From: UBA927 sp964361785
GTDB taxonomy: Bacteria; Patescibacteriota; Microgenomatia; UBA10105; UBA927
NCBI GenBank assembly: GCA_964361785.1
Contig: CAYIBX010000005.1
Location: 1-55,395 of the forward strand
Reading direction: 5' to 3'
DNA: 55,395 bases
Below are positions 41,313 to 49,686 of the stretch, in pieces. Under the pieces are notes generated by a model that did no database searches, had not been told where the DNA came from, and worked only from the letters and a program-made list of their open reading frames with translations. A program made the translations under genes and the position numbers. Numbering within the stretch: the stretch's first letter is position 1; each line of letters opens with the position of its first letter.

Positions 41313-42161
41313 CTAGAGGGTCGAGAGGAAATCAAGTGTTTTTTGGCGTCGCAGCATATTCACGAGGTAATATTTTTGCTCCTCAAATTGTTTCTTTTCG
41401 GCATCTGTTTTGGCTGTAGCTAACATTTTTGCAAGATCTGCATCTTCTACCGTGATTTTTTCTTTATCAGCCACAACTTCAAGAGTAAATTCGAGAGTGA
41501 GTGCTCGCGTCGCATTTGCTGCATATTCTTGGCGTACTGACTCGGCGGTACGGTTGGTAGAAGCCAAGTACTGCTCGACCGTAAGGCCAAGTTTTTTGGT
41601 TTGATCGACGAGTTGCGAGAGCTGATGGGTAACTTCGTGCTCGATAAGAATAGAGGGAATAGTAGCTTTCGTGACCTGTATAAGCTTGGTGATGATCTCA
41701 TCAAGTGTCGCTTTTTTATCTTCGGGTTTCAACTCTTCTTTTCCAGGGAGTATAAGTGTATTTTCTTTTTCACGCTTTAGTTCTTGGATGACTTTTTTGT
41801 ACTCCCCCACTTCTACTATTGGTTTTTCACAAGTTTTAGCTAAGACAATCCAATCTGATTGTTCTTTCGCTTCCTTAAGCTCGATTTGGGGCATGAGGAT
41901 TGGTTTTATGTTGTGTTTTTCTACCGCATCTGCATATACTTTAGGAATCAAGCGTTTGATTGCTTCCTCGTAAACCGTATTTTTATTCAGGCTGTCTTCT
42001 ACCATTTTTCTTGGAGCCTTGCCTTTTCTAAATCCAGCAAGTTCTGCATCTTTCACAAAATCATCCACCACCATTTCATACGTGGATTGTATCGTGTTCC
42101 ACGGGATTATAAACGTAAGCTCAATTGTGCCATCAGAGGTAATTGTTTTGGTAGAATTCAT
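41313..42161 (-). CDS. tig: Trigger factor-like chaperone without PPIase domain
   Basis: 282 aa against ~430 for typical Tig. The ribosome-binding domain with GFRKGKAPRKMVE is clear, and the C-terminal helical chaperone region follows (IPSILIEHEVTHQLSQLVDQ ... LTLEFTLEVVADKEKI). The FKBP-type PPIase domain expected between them is missing; SDWIVLAKTCEKPIVEVGEY runs straight into the C-domain. Start at ATG 42161 rather than TTG 42167, because a promoter ends 6 nt upstream. Confidence 0.88.
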   Translation of the reverse strand: MNSTKTITSDGTIELTFIIPWNTIQSTYEMVVDDFVKDAELAGFRKGKAPRKMVEDSLNKNTVYEEAIKRLIPKVYADAVEKHNIKPILMPQIELKEAKEQSDWIVLAKTCEKPIVEVGEYKKVIQELKREKENTLILPGKEELKPEDKKATLDEIITKLIQVTKATIPSILIEHEVTHQLSQLVDQTKKLGLTVEQYLASTNRTAESVRQEYAANATRALTLEFTLEVVADKEKITVEDADLAKMLATAKTDAEKKQFEEQKYYLVNMLRRQKTLDFLSTL

Positions 42162-42167
42162 TCCCAA

Positions 42168-42197
42168 AGTGTATCACATGAAGCTATGTGTAGCCAA
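42168..42197 (-). promoter_or_regulatory. Promoter of the trigger factor gene (leaderless)
   Basis: TTGGCT (42192-42197), 18-nt spacer, TACACT (42168-42173), 6 nt before ATG. Confidence 0.5.
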
Positions 42198-42205
42198 GTC
42201 CTGTA

Positions 42206-42619
42206 TTAATCGTTTATTCCAAGATCCAAATCAAGGGTTGGTGGCGTAAAAAGACCTTCCTGAAACGTAAAGTTGCTGATCTCTGCAGAAAATGATGCAT
42301 TTTTAATGCTAAACGCTATAAATGCATCAGTAGTAGACAGAGCTGATGGCTTACGAATTGGTGTCGGGGTGGGAGCAGCGGTAGGAGTGACGATGACTTG
42401 TTCTGTCGGCGCATTTTCCTTTCTGTTTTGAAGAAATACTGCGATCAGCGTAATGATGAGAATAAGAATAATACTTACGAGTATCACAAGTATCGGCAAA
42501 GGCTTTTTTGTGATTGTATTGGTAGGTGGAGACACTGGTGGCAGCGTGATATTAGGAGTTTCTGGTCCTTTAGTCGGTGGCGTTGGTATCGTTTGTGTAT
42601 CTTCCATATTAGTCATCAT
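42206..42619 (-). CDS. Single-pass membrane protein with Pro/Thr-rich flanks
   Basis: 137 aa. A Pro-rich cytoplasmic tail (TIPTPPTKGPETPNITLPPV), one strong helix (LPILVILVSIILILIITLIA), a TPTAAPTPTP linker and a small exported domain ending DLDLGIND. The start overlaps the previous gene's stop; ATG 42619 or 42616 are equally plausible. Unknown family. Confidence 0.6.
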   Translation of the reverse strand: MMTNMEDTQTIPTPPTKGPETPNITLPPVSPPTNTITKKPLPILVILVSIILILIITLIAVFLQNRKENAPTEQVIVTPTAAPTPTPIRKPSALSTTDAFIAFSIKNASFSAEISNFTFQEGLFTPPTLDLDLGIND

Positions 42620-43415
42620 ACGTTAACGCTTTTTCAATTTCTGTAATAAATGATGAGCCCTCTCCCAAATACTGCCGAGCAGAAGAAAGATCTTGTAAAA
42701 GTACGACAAATTTACGATCCTGGTCAGCGACGTCTCCGGTAAGTTTAAATGTACCGGTTCTGACGCCATCGACTTTTTGTTGATATAAGCTGCGCTTATT
42801 AGAAAGAGCTAAGATGAAGCGATCGAGTGTCGCTCGTTTGGTGTCTGTCATAGAAGAGCGATTTGCATTGACTATTGCTTGCGCTTGACTGGCAAGTGTA
42901 TCAAACTGCTTGGCAAAATAGCGTAAGTAGCCGAGTTGGACTGCTATGATAGTTTGTCGGTAAGAAGACTGCAGTATGGGATAGTGTTTGATAAATTCAC
43001 TAGACATTTTTTCTACATCAGCCAAAGAGGAGAGTGATGGCGCCATAGATGTTTCTTGATCAAGGAATGCGATTTCATTGGTAATAATTTTTTGATAAAG
43101 ATCAAGTTCAGCAGGAGGCATGGATGGACTTTCCGTAAGCATTTCGTTTAAAAACAAAAAGTACGTGCGTGCAACTTGATTTCGTTGGCCCACAGCAGTT
43201 TTTACCTTTTCTAGGGCGTCTTGCTCACTGGAGAGTGAGCCATATTTTTTAAATTCTCCGAGTGCGACGCGGTAGTCACCAAATATCTGACGATAGATAT
43301 CGAATTGAAATTGGAAGTCTTGATATGCCTGTACAGACGTTGCCTTTACGCTAGAGGTAAAAGACAACCCCAGAATAAAGAGTGCCGCATATATAAAAAT
43401 TCGTTTGAAAACCAT
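42609..43415 (-). CDS. Exported helical protein, 268 aa
   Basis: Begins MVFKRIFIYAALFILGLSF, a signal peptide with cleavage near VKA. The rest is almost entirely helical (DFQFQFDIYRQIFGDYRV ... TKRATLDRFILALSNKRSLY). Start 43415 is chosen because the promoter ends 6 nt upstream and because upstream codons are tRNA-Leu sequence. No family recognised; coupled to the Pro-rich membrane protein. Confidence 0.65.
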   Translation of the reverse strand: MVFKRIFIYAALFILGLSFTSSVKATSVQAYQDFQFQFDIYRQIFGDYRVALGEFKKYGSLSSEQDALEKVKTAVGQRNQVARTYFLFLNEMLTESPSMPPAELDLYQKIITNEIAFLDQETSMAPSLSSLADVEKMSSEFIKHYPILQSSYRQTIIAVQLGYLRYFAKQFDTLASQAQAIVNANRSSMTDTKRATLDRFILALSNKRSLYQQKVDGVRTGTFKLTGDVADQDRKFVVLLQDLSSARQYLGEGSSFITEIEKALTYDD

Positions 43416-43421
43416 ACTTTT

Positions 43422-43450
43422 ATAGTACGAAGTGTGGGGGAAAAGAGCAA
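43422..43450 (-). promoter_or_regulatory. Promoter of the exported helical protein (leaderless)
   Basis: TTGCTC (43445-43450), 17-nt spacer, TACTAT (43422-43427), then 6 nt to ATG 43415. Confidence 0.55.
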
Positions 43451-43466
43451 GCGAGCATCTTATTTG

Positions 43467-43548
43467 TGCCGGGAAGAGGAATCGAACCTCCAAGAGTTGC
43501 CTCACAGGTTCCTAAAACCTGCGCGTCTACCAATTTCGCCATCCCGGC
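43467..43548 (-). tRNA. tRNA-Leu (UAG)
   Basis: Acceptor GCCGGGA/TCCCGGC, anticodon loop TTTAGGA, class II variable arm, T-loop TTCGATT, discriminator A. Confidence 0.96.
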
Positions 43549-43575
43549 ATAATACCCGCTTGTATTATATCGTGG

Positions 43576-44124
43576 TTAGATAGTAACTGCTAGATCGCCG
43601 ACTGCTTTTGGCGCAAAGCCATCGATGGCATTTAAAAAGAAATGTACGTTTGTGGCCCATCGAGGGGAAGCTGCATAAATACGGCCTATTTGTTCGATAG
43701 TAGTAGCACCTTTGTCCATATACTTATAACGCAGGCCTTCAGATACGGTGGTAATGCCATCTTTCCATGAGACAAAATGTTTGCCGTCATTATGTCCCGT
43801 GAATATAGCCCACCCCCACGCGTTGTAGGAATTTGAGGGTATACGTTTGCCAAACGTCGATTCAGTGCCAGCTATGGCAGCTACAAGCTTCCAATCAAGA
43901 TTTAGCCGATCTGCTTCCTTGATGAGAAAGCCAGCTTCACTTGCCAGAGGAGAATTGTGTGAACGAAGATAGGCTTCTAGTTGGACTGCTCGCTGGTCGA
44001 TTGTAATCATAGCAAAGCTCGCAATAGCAGATGTCCCAGCGACTTGTGAAAAATGCGCATGAATAGCTTTGGCAGATGCCAAAAGCATGAGAGTAAGTGC
44101 AATAATGGTTAGGGCGTTTTTCAT
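43576..44124 (-). CDS. Secreted lysozyme-like/glucosaminidase-like protein A
   Basis: 182 aa. Signal peptide (ALTIIALTLMLLASAKAIHA). The domain has the lysozyme-superfamily pattern: catalytic Glu in AGTESTFGKR, then SYNAWGWAIF and a C-terminal YAASPRWATNVHFFLN. It probably cuts peptidoglycan glycan strands. A paralog lies directly upstream (44293-44892), so this is a tandem duplication. The promoter is followed immediately by a strong terminator hairpin before the ATG. Confidence 0.8.
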   Translation of the reverse strand: MKNALTIIALTLMLLASAKAIHAHFSQVAGTSAIASFAMITIDQRAVQLEAYLRSHNSPLASEAGFLIKEADRLNLDWKLVAAIAGTESTFGKRIPSNSYNAWGWAIFTGHNDGKHFVSWKDGITTVSEGLRYKYMDKGATTIEQIGRIYAASPRWATNVHFFLNAIDGFAPKAVGDLAVTI

Positions 44125-44128
44125 AAAA

Positions 44129-44172
44129 CAAAAAATCCTAAAGCAAACTAATAAATTAGTAAACCTTAGGAT
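44129..44172 (-). terminator. Terminator hairpin in the leader of lysozyme-like gene A
   Basis: On the minus strand a 17-nt arm beginning ATCCTAAGG pairs at 15 of 17 positions (including two GU) with an arm ending TTTAGGAT around loop TTTA, followed by six T. It starts about 3 nt after the predicted transcription start (44182-44210 promoter). It can end read-through from the upstream paralog, but also lies inside this gene's own leader. Confidence 0.75.
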
Positions 44173-44181
44173 CTAGAAGAG

Positions 44182-44210
44182 AATATACCCTATAATTAAT
44201 CGTTTGTCAA
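44182..44210 (-). promoter_or_regulatory. Promoter of lysozyme-like gene A
   Basis: TTGACA (44205-44210), 17-nt spacer, TATATT (44182-44187). Confidence 0.72.
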
Positions 44211-44292
44211 GTATTATGGGCTTATCGTGGTAGAAAAGAAGCACTTCTATAGTAGTCTATATGAGGCTAATTGGCAGTTCTATGGGCTATAT

Positions 44293-44892
44293 TTAGAGCA
44301 TTTCATTCATGAAAAAATGCACACAGTTTGCCCAAGAGTTGCCGTTCTGGACAGATGGTGGAGCCCATTTGGCACCAATATCGGTAAGCTCTGTAAGTCC
44401 ATGCTCATAATATTTTTCTTTGATGTATTTGCTGACCCAATCAATAGCATACATCCAATTTATAAATTTAGCTCCTGTAAGCTGACCCGTGTAGACAGAA
44501 ATACCCCATGCGTTATAGGAATCTTTTGTCGGAATTCGTTTGCCGCCCCCAGATTCACACATTGCGATAGCGGGCACTAGGCGATAGTCGAGGCCGTACT
44601 GCTCTGCTCGGTCAATGATATAGGGAGCATACGCACTCAGTGGCGATTCTTGTTTAGAAAGGTATGAGGCAAGAAGGAGTGCTCGAGCGTCCCCTGCCTG
44701 TATTGTGGCGCCCAAGACTTGCTCGCTTCCATCAATTGTCGATGCAGCCACTGGAGAATGATAGAGATGATTAGTAGTGTTTGAGTACTTGGTCGTGTTT
44801 TTGTTTATGGAGGAAAGGGCTAAAAGGTTACAAATCAATAACCCAAGTGTAAGCGGAAACCACAACAATACTAACGAGATTTTTGAACCCAT
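44293..44892 (-). CDS. Secreted lysozyme-like protein B (paralog)
   Basis: 199 aa. N-terminal helix (ISLVLLWFPLTLGLLICNLL) as signal or anchor. The catalytic block reads AMCESGGGKR, then SYNAWGISVYTG, parallel to protein A, and the C-terminus has NSWANCVHFFMNEML. A Cys precedes the catalytic Glu. ATG 44892 is 6 nt after the -10 box, so leaderless. Confidence 0.78.
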   Translation of the reverse strand: MGSKISLVLLWFPLTLGLLICNLLALSSINKNTTKYSNTTNHLYHSPVAASTIDGSEQVLGATIQAGDARALLLASYLSKQESPLSAYAPYIIDRAEQYGLDYRLVPAIAMCESGGGKRIPTKDSYNAWGISVYTGQLTGAKFINWMYAIDWVSKYIKEKYYEHGLTELTDIGAKWAPPSVQNGNSWANCVHFFMNEML

Positions 44893-44898
44893 GTATCC

Positions 44899-44927
44899 AT
44901 AGTGGCATAGGGATGGTTTTGTGTCAA
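44899..44927 (-). promoter_or_regulatory. Promoter of lysozyme-like gene B (leaderless)
   Basis: TTGACA (44922-44927), 17-nt spacer, CACTAT (44899-44904), then 6 nt to ATG. Confidence 0.65.
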
Positions 44928-44948
44928 TGTAAAAAGTGAAGCAGCTTG

Positions 44949-45686
44949 TCAGAGGCGGAAAAACGTTCCGACAAAATAGGCGACACTTGCAGAAATTCCA
45001 CCGACAAATAGTGTTTCCATTATAGCCCTGACAGATTTTTGCTGTGAGACAATTCCTCGAAGGATGCCTAAAAGAAGGAGTGCCGCCAAGGTAGAGAAAA
45101 GAGATGCTTTAAAGAGATACTCTTTAGGCAAAGGCGTTATATACGGAAGAAGCGGTATAATTCCGAAAATTACGAAAGAAATGAAGGTTGCCATTGCGAC
45201 GTAGATGGGATGTTCTGTTTCAGGGTCTTTCATTTCCAGTTCATCCTTCATCATAAATTCGAGCCAATACGAAGGATTTAATCGATAGAGGCGTGCTATG
45301 GTGCGCGCGTCTGGTTTTGTAAATTTTTTGCGCAACAGTATCTCTACTGTTTCACTAAATTCATTGTCAGGGTCATGTATGATTTCGTGTTGCTCCTTAC
45401 TCTTGTTCATTTTATATACATCTTTATCAGCCCGGAGAGAAAGAAAGCTTCCGAGCCCCATGGATATGCCGTCTGCCAGTAAATTTGCTAATCCAAACAA
45501 TAAGACTGATAAAATTGGGACAGCTGAGGAGGTAGGGCTCGTTTGTGCGCCGGCAAATCCGGCAACCACTGCAAATGTGGTGACAATTCCATCGTTGCCG
45601 CCATAGACAATCTCCCGCAAGTATTCACTAAGCGCTGTTTTTTTGTGTTCTACCGCTAGATGTCTTTCAAGGTTAAATCTGTGCAT
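44949..45686 (-). CDS. VIT1/CCC1 family Fe2+/Mn2+ transporter
   Basis: 245 aa. The family start EYLREIVYGGNDGIVTTFAV and the helix-2 block ADGISMGLGSFLSLRADKD are diagnostic. The cytoplasmic insert (metal-binding region) contains several acidic residues and Met (EFMMKDELEMKDPE). Five predicted helices. Moves ferrous iron or manganese out of the cytoplasm. It starts 12 nt after tRNA-Lys with no Shine-Dalgarno. Confidence 0.92.
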   Translation of the reverse strand: MHRFNLERHLAVEHKKTALSEYLREIVYGGNDGIVTTFAVVAGFAGAQTSPTSSAVPILSVLLFGLANLLADGISMGLGSFLSLRADKDVYKMNKSKEQHEIIHDPDNEFSETVEILLRKKFTKPDARTIARLYRLNPSYWLEFMMKDELEMKDPETEHPIYVAMATFISFVIFGIIPLLPYITPLPKEYLFKASLFSTLAALLLLGILRGIVSQQKSVRAIMETLFVGGISASVAYFVGTFFRL

Positions 45687-45698
45687 ATTTTAATTTAG

Positions 45699-45770
45699 TG
45701 GGCGCGCTGGGATTTGAACCCAGGACCAATTGCTTAAGAGGCAACTGCTCTACCGCTGAGCTACACGCCC
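45699..45770 (-). tRNA. tRNA-Lys (CUU)
   Basis: Acceptor GGGCGTG/CGCGCCC (one GU), anticodon loop CTCTTAA, T-loop TTCAAAT, discriminator A. Confidence 0.95.
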
Positions 45771-45774
45771 TTTG

Positions 45775-45846
45775 CGCCCTCGGGAGGAATCGAACCTCCA
45801 TCACTTGTTCCGAAGACAAGCACTTTATCCGTTAAGCTACGAGGGC
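45775..45846 (-). tRNA. tRNA-Arg (UCG)
   Basis: Acceptor GCCCTCG/CGAGGGC, anticodon loop CTTCGGA, T-loop TTCGATT, discriminator G. Between tRNA-His and tRNA-Lys in one transcript. Confidence 0.94.
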
Positions 45847-45847
45847 T

Positions 45848-45926
45848 TGGGGTGACTGAAGGGATTCGAACCCTCGACATCCTTCTCCACAGGAAGGCGC
45901 TCTAACCAGACTGAGCTACAGCCACC
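45848..45926 (-). tRNA. tRNA-His (GUG)
   Basis: Encoded G-1 at 45926, acceptor GTGGCTG/CAGTCAC, C73, encoded CCA; anticodon loop CTGTGGA. TATAAT at 45936-45941 likely belongs to the promoter of this tRNA cluster (-35 weak). Confidence 0.95.
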
Positions 45927-45936
45927 ATACTACCTA

Positions 45937-47652
45937 TTATATCGTAATAAATAGTCGGAGTATATCGCGAGGCGGCAAGGTGAGCATGGTCACGATGTCA
46001 GAAAGTGTAAATGCGCCGTCGCCGTTTACGTCGATTGGATACATTCTGGGCATGAGAATCGTTGACCCCTCTACCTTAATTGTTGCGATCGTTTGTCTTG
46101 GTAGGTACTGAGGAACGAGTAATACAACACGATAGGAATTGTTTGGCATGACATTTGTTAAATCAGAGATGATACCGATGCCATTTGCTATCAAGACTCC
46201 GTGTATTTTATGAATAACCTCGTCTTTATCGTAAATCAATACCGTGGCGTCTTTTGTATCGGTTCTTTTCTTCCATCCCAGTTGTACATGAAGTTTCACC
46301 GATGGCGGTGGAATGAGTGTTATTGTGCCAGTTTGCAGAGTGACGCCTCGGTTATAGTGAGTGATGGAGAGAGTGTAGGGGAAAGTCCCTTCAATATTTG
46401 GTACGCGAAGATGAAGGCGAACTTCGCCAGTTTCCCCTGGTTCTATGGTTGGCAATGAGTCAGTAATTGAGATAAATTCCTTTGGGCCATCAATCTGTAG
46501 TGTATATCCATCTTTATGCGAAATGATAGATTGTCCTGTGTTTGAAATTTTTGACGTGAGAGTGACGGATGAATTTTTGACAAGTGCGTCAGGTATCATA
46601 GGATAATCGAGTTTGTACGATTCTCTCTGAAACGGTGTGCCGCGTGTTTTTGGTATCGTTTGATACGCAAAGTAGTGTGCGTAAAAATCGTTTGAATCTA
46701 ATTTTTTCCAAGAAAAATGATCAAACGGTAATCCTTGGTAGTTAAAGATAAATGGGGTGATTGCGACAATGGATTTATCTGCCCACGCAAAGGCAGCGGC
46801 TTGCTTGAGTGCTTCCCCTACTGCATCTGGCGACAAGAGTCCATAATTTGATGAAACACCAAACGAGTGAACCCACCCAGTTTCAGTGATGAAGATAGGA
46901 TACGCTTTAGTTACACCGAGAGATCGAAGATACGCTTGTTCCCATGCGAAGGATTGCACTGTGCCTTTTCCTGAAGCATATGCTGAACCAGAAAAGGCAG
47001 GGTTAGGATAGGAGTGAGACGTCCATCCATCCAATACTTTAAATAGCTCTGGTGTAGTGGTAAACATTGTTTTCAAATACGTTGATGCTTCAAGGGATTT
47101 ATCATCAGATGCTGCTGAGACATCAAGACCTGCTGGTAAAACGAAATAATCCTCAGAAGCACGATGAAGCGCTATTGTAAATGCGAGTGCAATTTCTGCA
47201 TATCCTTGAGGATCAATTTTTCTTCCCCACTCGTTGGCATGATTCGGTTCATTAAACAAGATTATATATCTGTTTTCTATTGGCCAATTTAGTGAGTTGA
47301 GAAATGATACCCAATCTTTTATGCCATCAACACCCGGTTTTTTCCATGCATCGCCATCTATCGTTGTTGCAAGCCGTATAATTGGAATAAGGTGATCTCG
47401 ACGCATGGTGTTAAAGACGGCCTGCCATTTTTCTTTGTTTCTATCATCTTCTTGAATAACGAGCGTCACGTATCCCCAATCACCTTCATTGCTATTTACC
47501 AACGAACTGATTTCAGAGATATCGTTTGGATCGACGATGTGTATTCCGAATTTATTATTTGGCGTATCTGAGGGATTAAACTTAGCGTTAGCTACTGGTG
47601 AAATGAAGAAAAATAGTATGAGCAGGATAAAATAATTAGCGATGCATTGCAT
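45937..47652 (-). CDS. Secreted clan A glycosidase with dockerin-like tail
   Basis: 571 aa. Signal peptide (YFILLILFFFISPVANA). TIM barrel of GH-A clan: acid/base in LFNEPNHANEW (Glu135) and nucleophile in FITETGWVH (Glu257). Then an Ig-like beta domain (~350-450), a second beta domain, and a C-terminal DVNGDGAFTLSDIVTML, one calcium-binding dockerin-like repeat. A single dockerin half cannot form a full dockerin, so it may be an EF-hand-like surface module. It starts 16 nt after tRNA-Arg (UCU). Substrate unknown. Confidence 0.82.
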   Translation of the reverse strand: MQCIANYFILLILFFFISPVANAKFNPSDTPNNKFGIHIVDPNDISEISSLVNSNEGDWGYVTLVIQEDDRNKEKWQAVFNTMRRDHLIPIIRLATTIDGDAWKKPGVDGIKDWVSFLNSLNWPIENRYIILFNEPNHANEWGRKIDPQGYAEIALAFTIALHRASEDYFVLPAGLDVSAASDDKSLEASTYLKTMFTTTPELFKVLDGWTSHSYPNPAFSGSAYASGKGTVQSFAWEQAYLRSLGVTKAYPIFITETGWVHSFGVSSNYGLLSPDAVGEALKQAAAFAWADKSIVAITPFIFNYQGLPFDHFSWKKLDSNDFYAHYFAYQTIPKTRGTPFQRESYKLDYPMIPDALVKNSSVTLTSKISNTGQSIISHKDGYTLQIDGPKEFISITDSLPTIEPGETGEVRLHLRVPNIEGTFPYTLSITHYNRGVTLQTGTITLIPPPSVKLHVQLGWKKRTDTKDATVLIYDKDEVIHKIHGVLIANGIGIISDLTNVMPNNSYRVVLLVPQYLPRQTIATIKVEGSTILMPRMYPIDVNGDGAFTLSDIVTMLTLPPRDILRLFITI

Positions 47653-47668
47653 GATAAAAACTATTCTG

Positions 47669-47740
47669 CGCTCCCAGAAGGAATCGGACCTTCATCTACT
47701 CTTTAGAAGAGAGTTGCTCTATCCATTGAGCTATGAGAGC
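47669..47740 (-). tRNA. tRNA-Arg (UCU)
   Basis: Acceptor GCTCTCA/TGGGAGC, anticodon loop CTTCTAA, T-loop TCCGATT (C in place of the usual T at the second position), discriminator G. Confidence 0.93.
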
Positions 47741-47771
47741 AGTATTTGTATTATACTGTATTAGTAGGTAT

Positions 47772-49484
47772 TTAATGAAGATCAGCCCTTCGTTCTTTAA
47801 GATATTTGCTCCAACTTTCAATAAAATCAAGAATTACCACCATCGGTGTTTCAATCAAAAAGGTAAAGAGTATTGCTACAATATTATATTCTTTCCATTT
47901 GGCTGCTAAAAATGAGCCTACGCGGGCAATAGGCACAGAAAGCATGTCCATAAAAAATTCAAAGATGCTAGACGAGTCATCTACTGTAAGTTCTTTGGAT
48001 TTGTTTCGGATTAAGACTGCAGCAAAAAATGTGAGTGCTATGGTAAACGTATCAAAGATGACTGATGTGATAGGAAGTTTGGCGATATAGAATATATATC
48101 CAGCACCTCCCAATACCCCAAACATCATAAACGTATAGAGTATACTAGCAAAAAGATTGAAGAATTTGTTTCTTCGCTTTTTAAGATAGACGTCATAAAG
48201 CATCATCTTTTCTCCAGAATATGTGCTTTGTGTCACTGCGGTAAGTACGCTTTTTATATTCTCGGCTCCGGGTGCTTTGATGATTGAAACTAAAAGCGCC
48301 ATGACGACAGTGGGAACGACGAAATCAATCGTTGCAGTAAACCAATTAAAGCCTTCGTAAAATATGGACGCTAGTGGTATCTCAACGATAAAAAATGTAG
48401 CCCAATTGGATAAAAACACGGAAAGTGTCGAGAAAATTGCAAGCCGCATAAGCCGAGACTTCAAGGAATGATAGCGTTTATCATAGGCAGTAGTTATTTC
48501 TTCTAGGTATCGTTCTTTGTTGCCAAATAATTTTTGTAGCTCCTCTGTCTTATCTTTATAGGTATCCAAAAGATCACCGATAAGCATATAGACAGTGTCC
48601 ATACGCTCACAAATCGCGTAAAATTGTCGAGCGAGAGGGTGTTCGAGTACATGGCTCGATCCTTCCCAAAGTGCCGGTATGTCTTTCGTATAGAGAGCGA
48701 GGTCTTCTTCTGATGGCATACTCCACGATTTGTAGGAAAATTTAATGAGTTGCGCCATGATAAATGTATCATCCAAATCAAAAAGTGTGCGGCAGACTGC
48801 TATGTAGACCTGAGTTTTTTTCTCATCGTCATTCATAGTTCCGTCTGGTCGTACTCGAATCCTGTCACTCATCATTTTCGTCATTGTTTCTAGAAGTACG
48901 CGTTCTTTGACTGGCGTGGTAAGGATTTCCTCAATTTCGCACGCGGCAAGTTCAATAATAAACATGGCAAAATTGATTTGCTGTTTTAATGGGATGTGCT
49001 CAAATTTTGTAAATTTGGCATGCGCGAGGATGTATAAATATTTTTTGAGAGCAGTCTCAATTACAACGACACTTTCTTCCGGTATTTCATCGTTTAGAAG
49101 ATGTCCGCCGCGAATAAGGTCAGCTGTGATGGTATAGGCTACTCGATAGGTATCCACGTTTGGGGTGAGGGTGAGTTTAGAAAGTTTGGGAAACAATGTG
49201 CGCTTAAGGACTCTCTCTGTAGCACTTCGACGGAGTGCGTTATCCTCTTTCCAGTCGACAACCTTTCGTATCATTTCGTAAAATTTGGCGACACGAAGGG
49301 CAATATCATCTATATGGATTGGTGTAACTGCTTTTTTTGCCAAATTTAGCCCCGAGATGTAGTCATCAAGCATTTTCTGAATATGGGGAAGGAGCTCACG
49401 TATAGGCGCACCTTCTTCAACTGCAACAAGGGGCAAAATTTCGCGGGTCTCTCCTTTTTCTTCGTGGTCTTTTGTGTCTGACAT
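47772..49484 (-). CDS. Large hypothetical membrane protein, 570 aa
   Basis: Residues 1-330 are soluble, helical and acidic. A coiled-coil-like stretch (YKDKTEELQKLFGNKERYLE) precedes the membrane region (~345-570), which has five or six helices (SVFLSNWATFFIVEIPLASI, IDFVVPTVVMALLVSII, LFASILYTFMMFGVLGGAGY, FDTFTIALTFFAAVLI). No recognised family. It follows tRNA-Gly by 28 nt; AAAGAG near the start is a weak Shine-Dalgarno. Confidence 0.7.
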   Translation of the reverse strand: MSDTKDHEEKGETREILPLVAVEEGAPIRELLPHIQKMLDDYISGLNLAKKAVTPIHIDDIALRVAKFYEMIRKVVDWKEDNALRRSATERVLKRTLFPKLSKLTLTPNVDTYRVAYTITADLIRGGHLLNDEIPEESVVVIETALKKYLYILAHAKFTKFEHIPLKQQINFAMFIIELAACEIEEILTTPVKERVLLETMTKMMSDRIRVRPDGTMNDDEKKTQVYIAVCRTLFDLDDTFIMAQLIKFSYKSWSMPSEEDLALYTKDIPALWEGSSHVLEHPLARQFYAICERMDTVYMLIGDLLDTYKDKTEELQKLFGNKERYLEEITTAYDKRYHSLKSRLMRLAIFSTLSVFLSNWATFFIVEIPLASIFYEGFNWFTATIDFVVPTVVMALLVSIIKAPGAENIKSVLTAVTQSTYSGEKMMLYDVYLKKRRNKFFNLFASILYTFMMFGVLGGAGYIFYIAKLPITSVIFDTFTIALTFFAAVLIRNKSKELTVDDSSSIFEFFMDMLSVPIARVGSFLAAKWKEYNIVAILFTFLIETPMVVILDFIESWSKYLKERRADLH

Positions 49485-49512
49485 AGAGTACTCTTTAAAA
49501 GAAAATCTTGTG

Positions 49513-49583
49513 AGCGGATGAAGGGAATCGAACCCTCGTCACCAGTTTGGAAAACTGGCGCTCTACCATTGAGCTACACCCGC
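49513..49583 (-). tRNA. tRNA-Gly (UCC)
   Basis: Acceptor GCGGGTG/CATCCGC, anticodon loop TTTCCAA, T-loop TTCGATT, discriminator T. Confidence 0.95.
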
Positions 49584-49596
49584 AATTCTACCATTG

Positions 49597-49626
49597 TCAG
49601 CCCAAGGCTGATCGTCCTTTGGACGA
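49597..49626. repeat. 30-nt double-hairpin element, intergenic copy next to tRNA-Gly
   Basis: On the plus strand TCAGCC-CAA-GGCTGA directly followed by TCGTCC-TTT-GGACGA. Same two-hairpin plan and 22 identical contiguous bases as the copy in thrS. It is followed by GCTACACCCGC, repeating the 5' end of the tRNA-Gly gene, so the insertion duplicated or captured tRNA sequence. Confidence 0.8.
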
Positions 49627-49686
49627 AGCTACACCCGCTGAGTGTCTTAGGTATTATATCTTGTTTTTCCATCCTTGTCTTTTTCA

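Noticed and set aside
44124..44180. c-di-AMP or other riboswitch before the lysozyme-like gene
   Set aside because: The leader is about 50 nt and consists only of the terminator hairpin; no aptamer fits.
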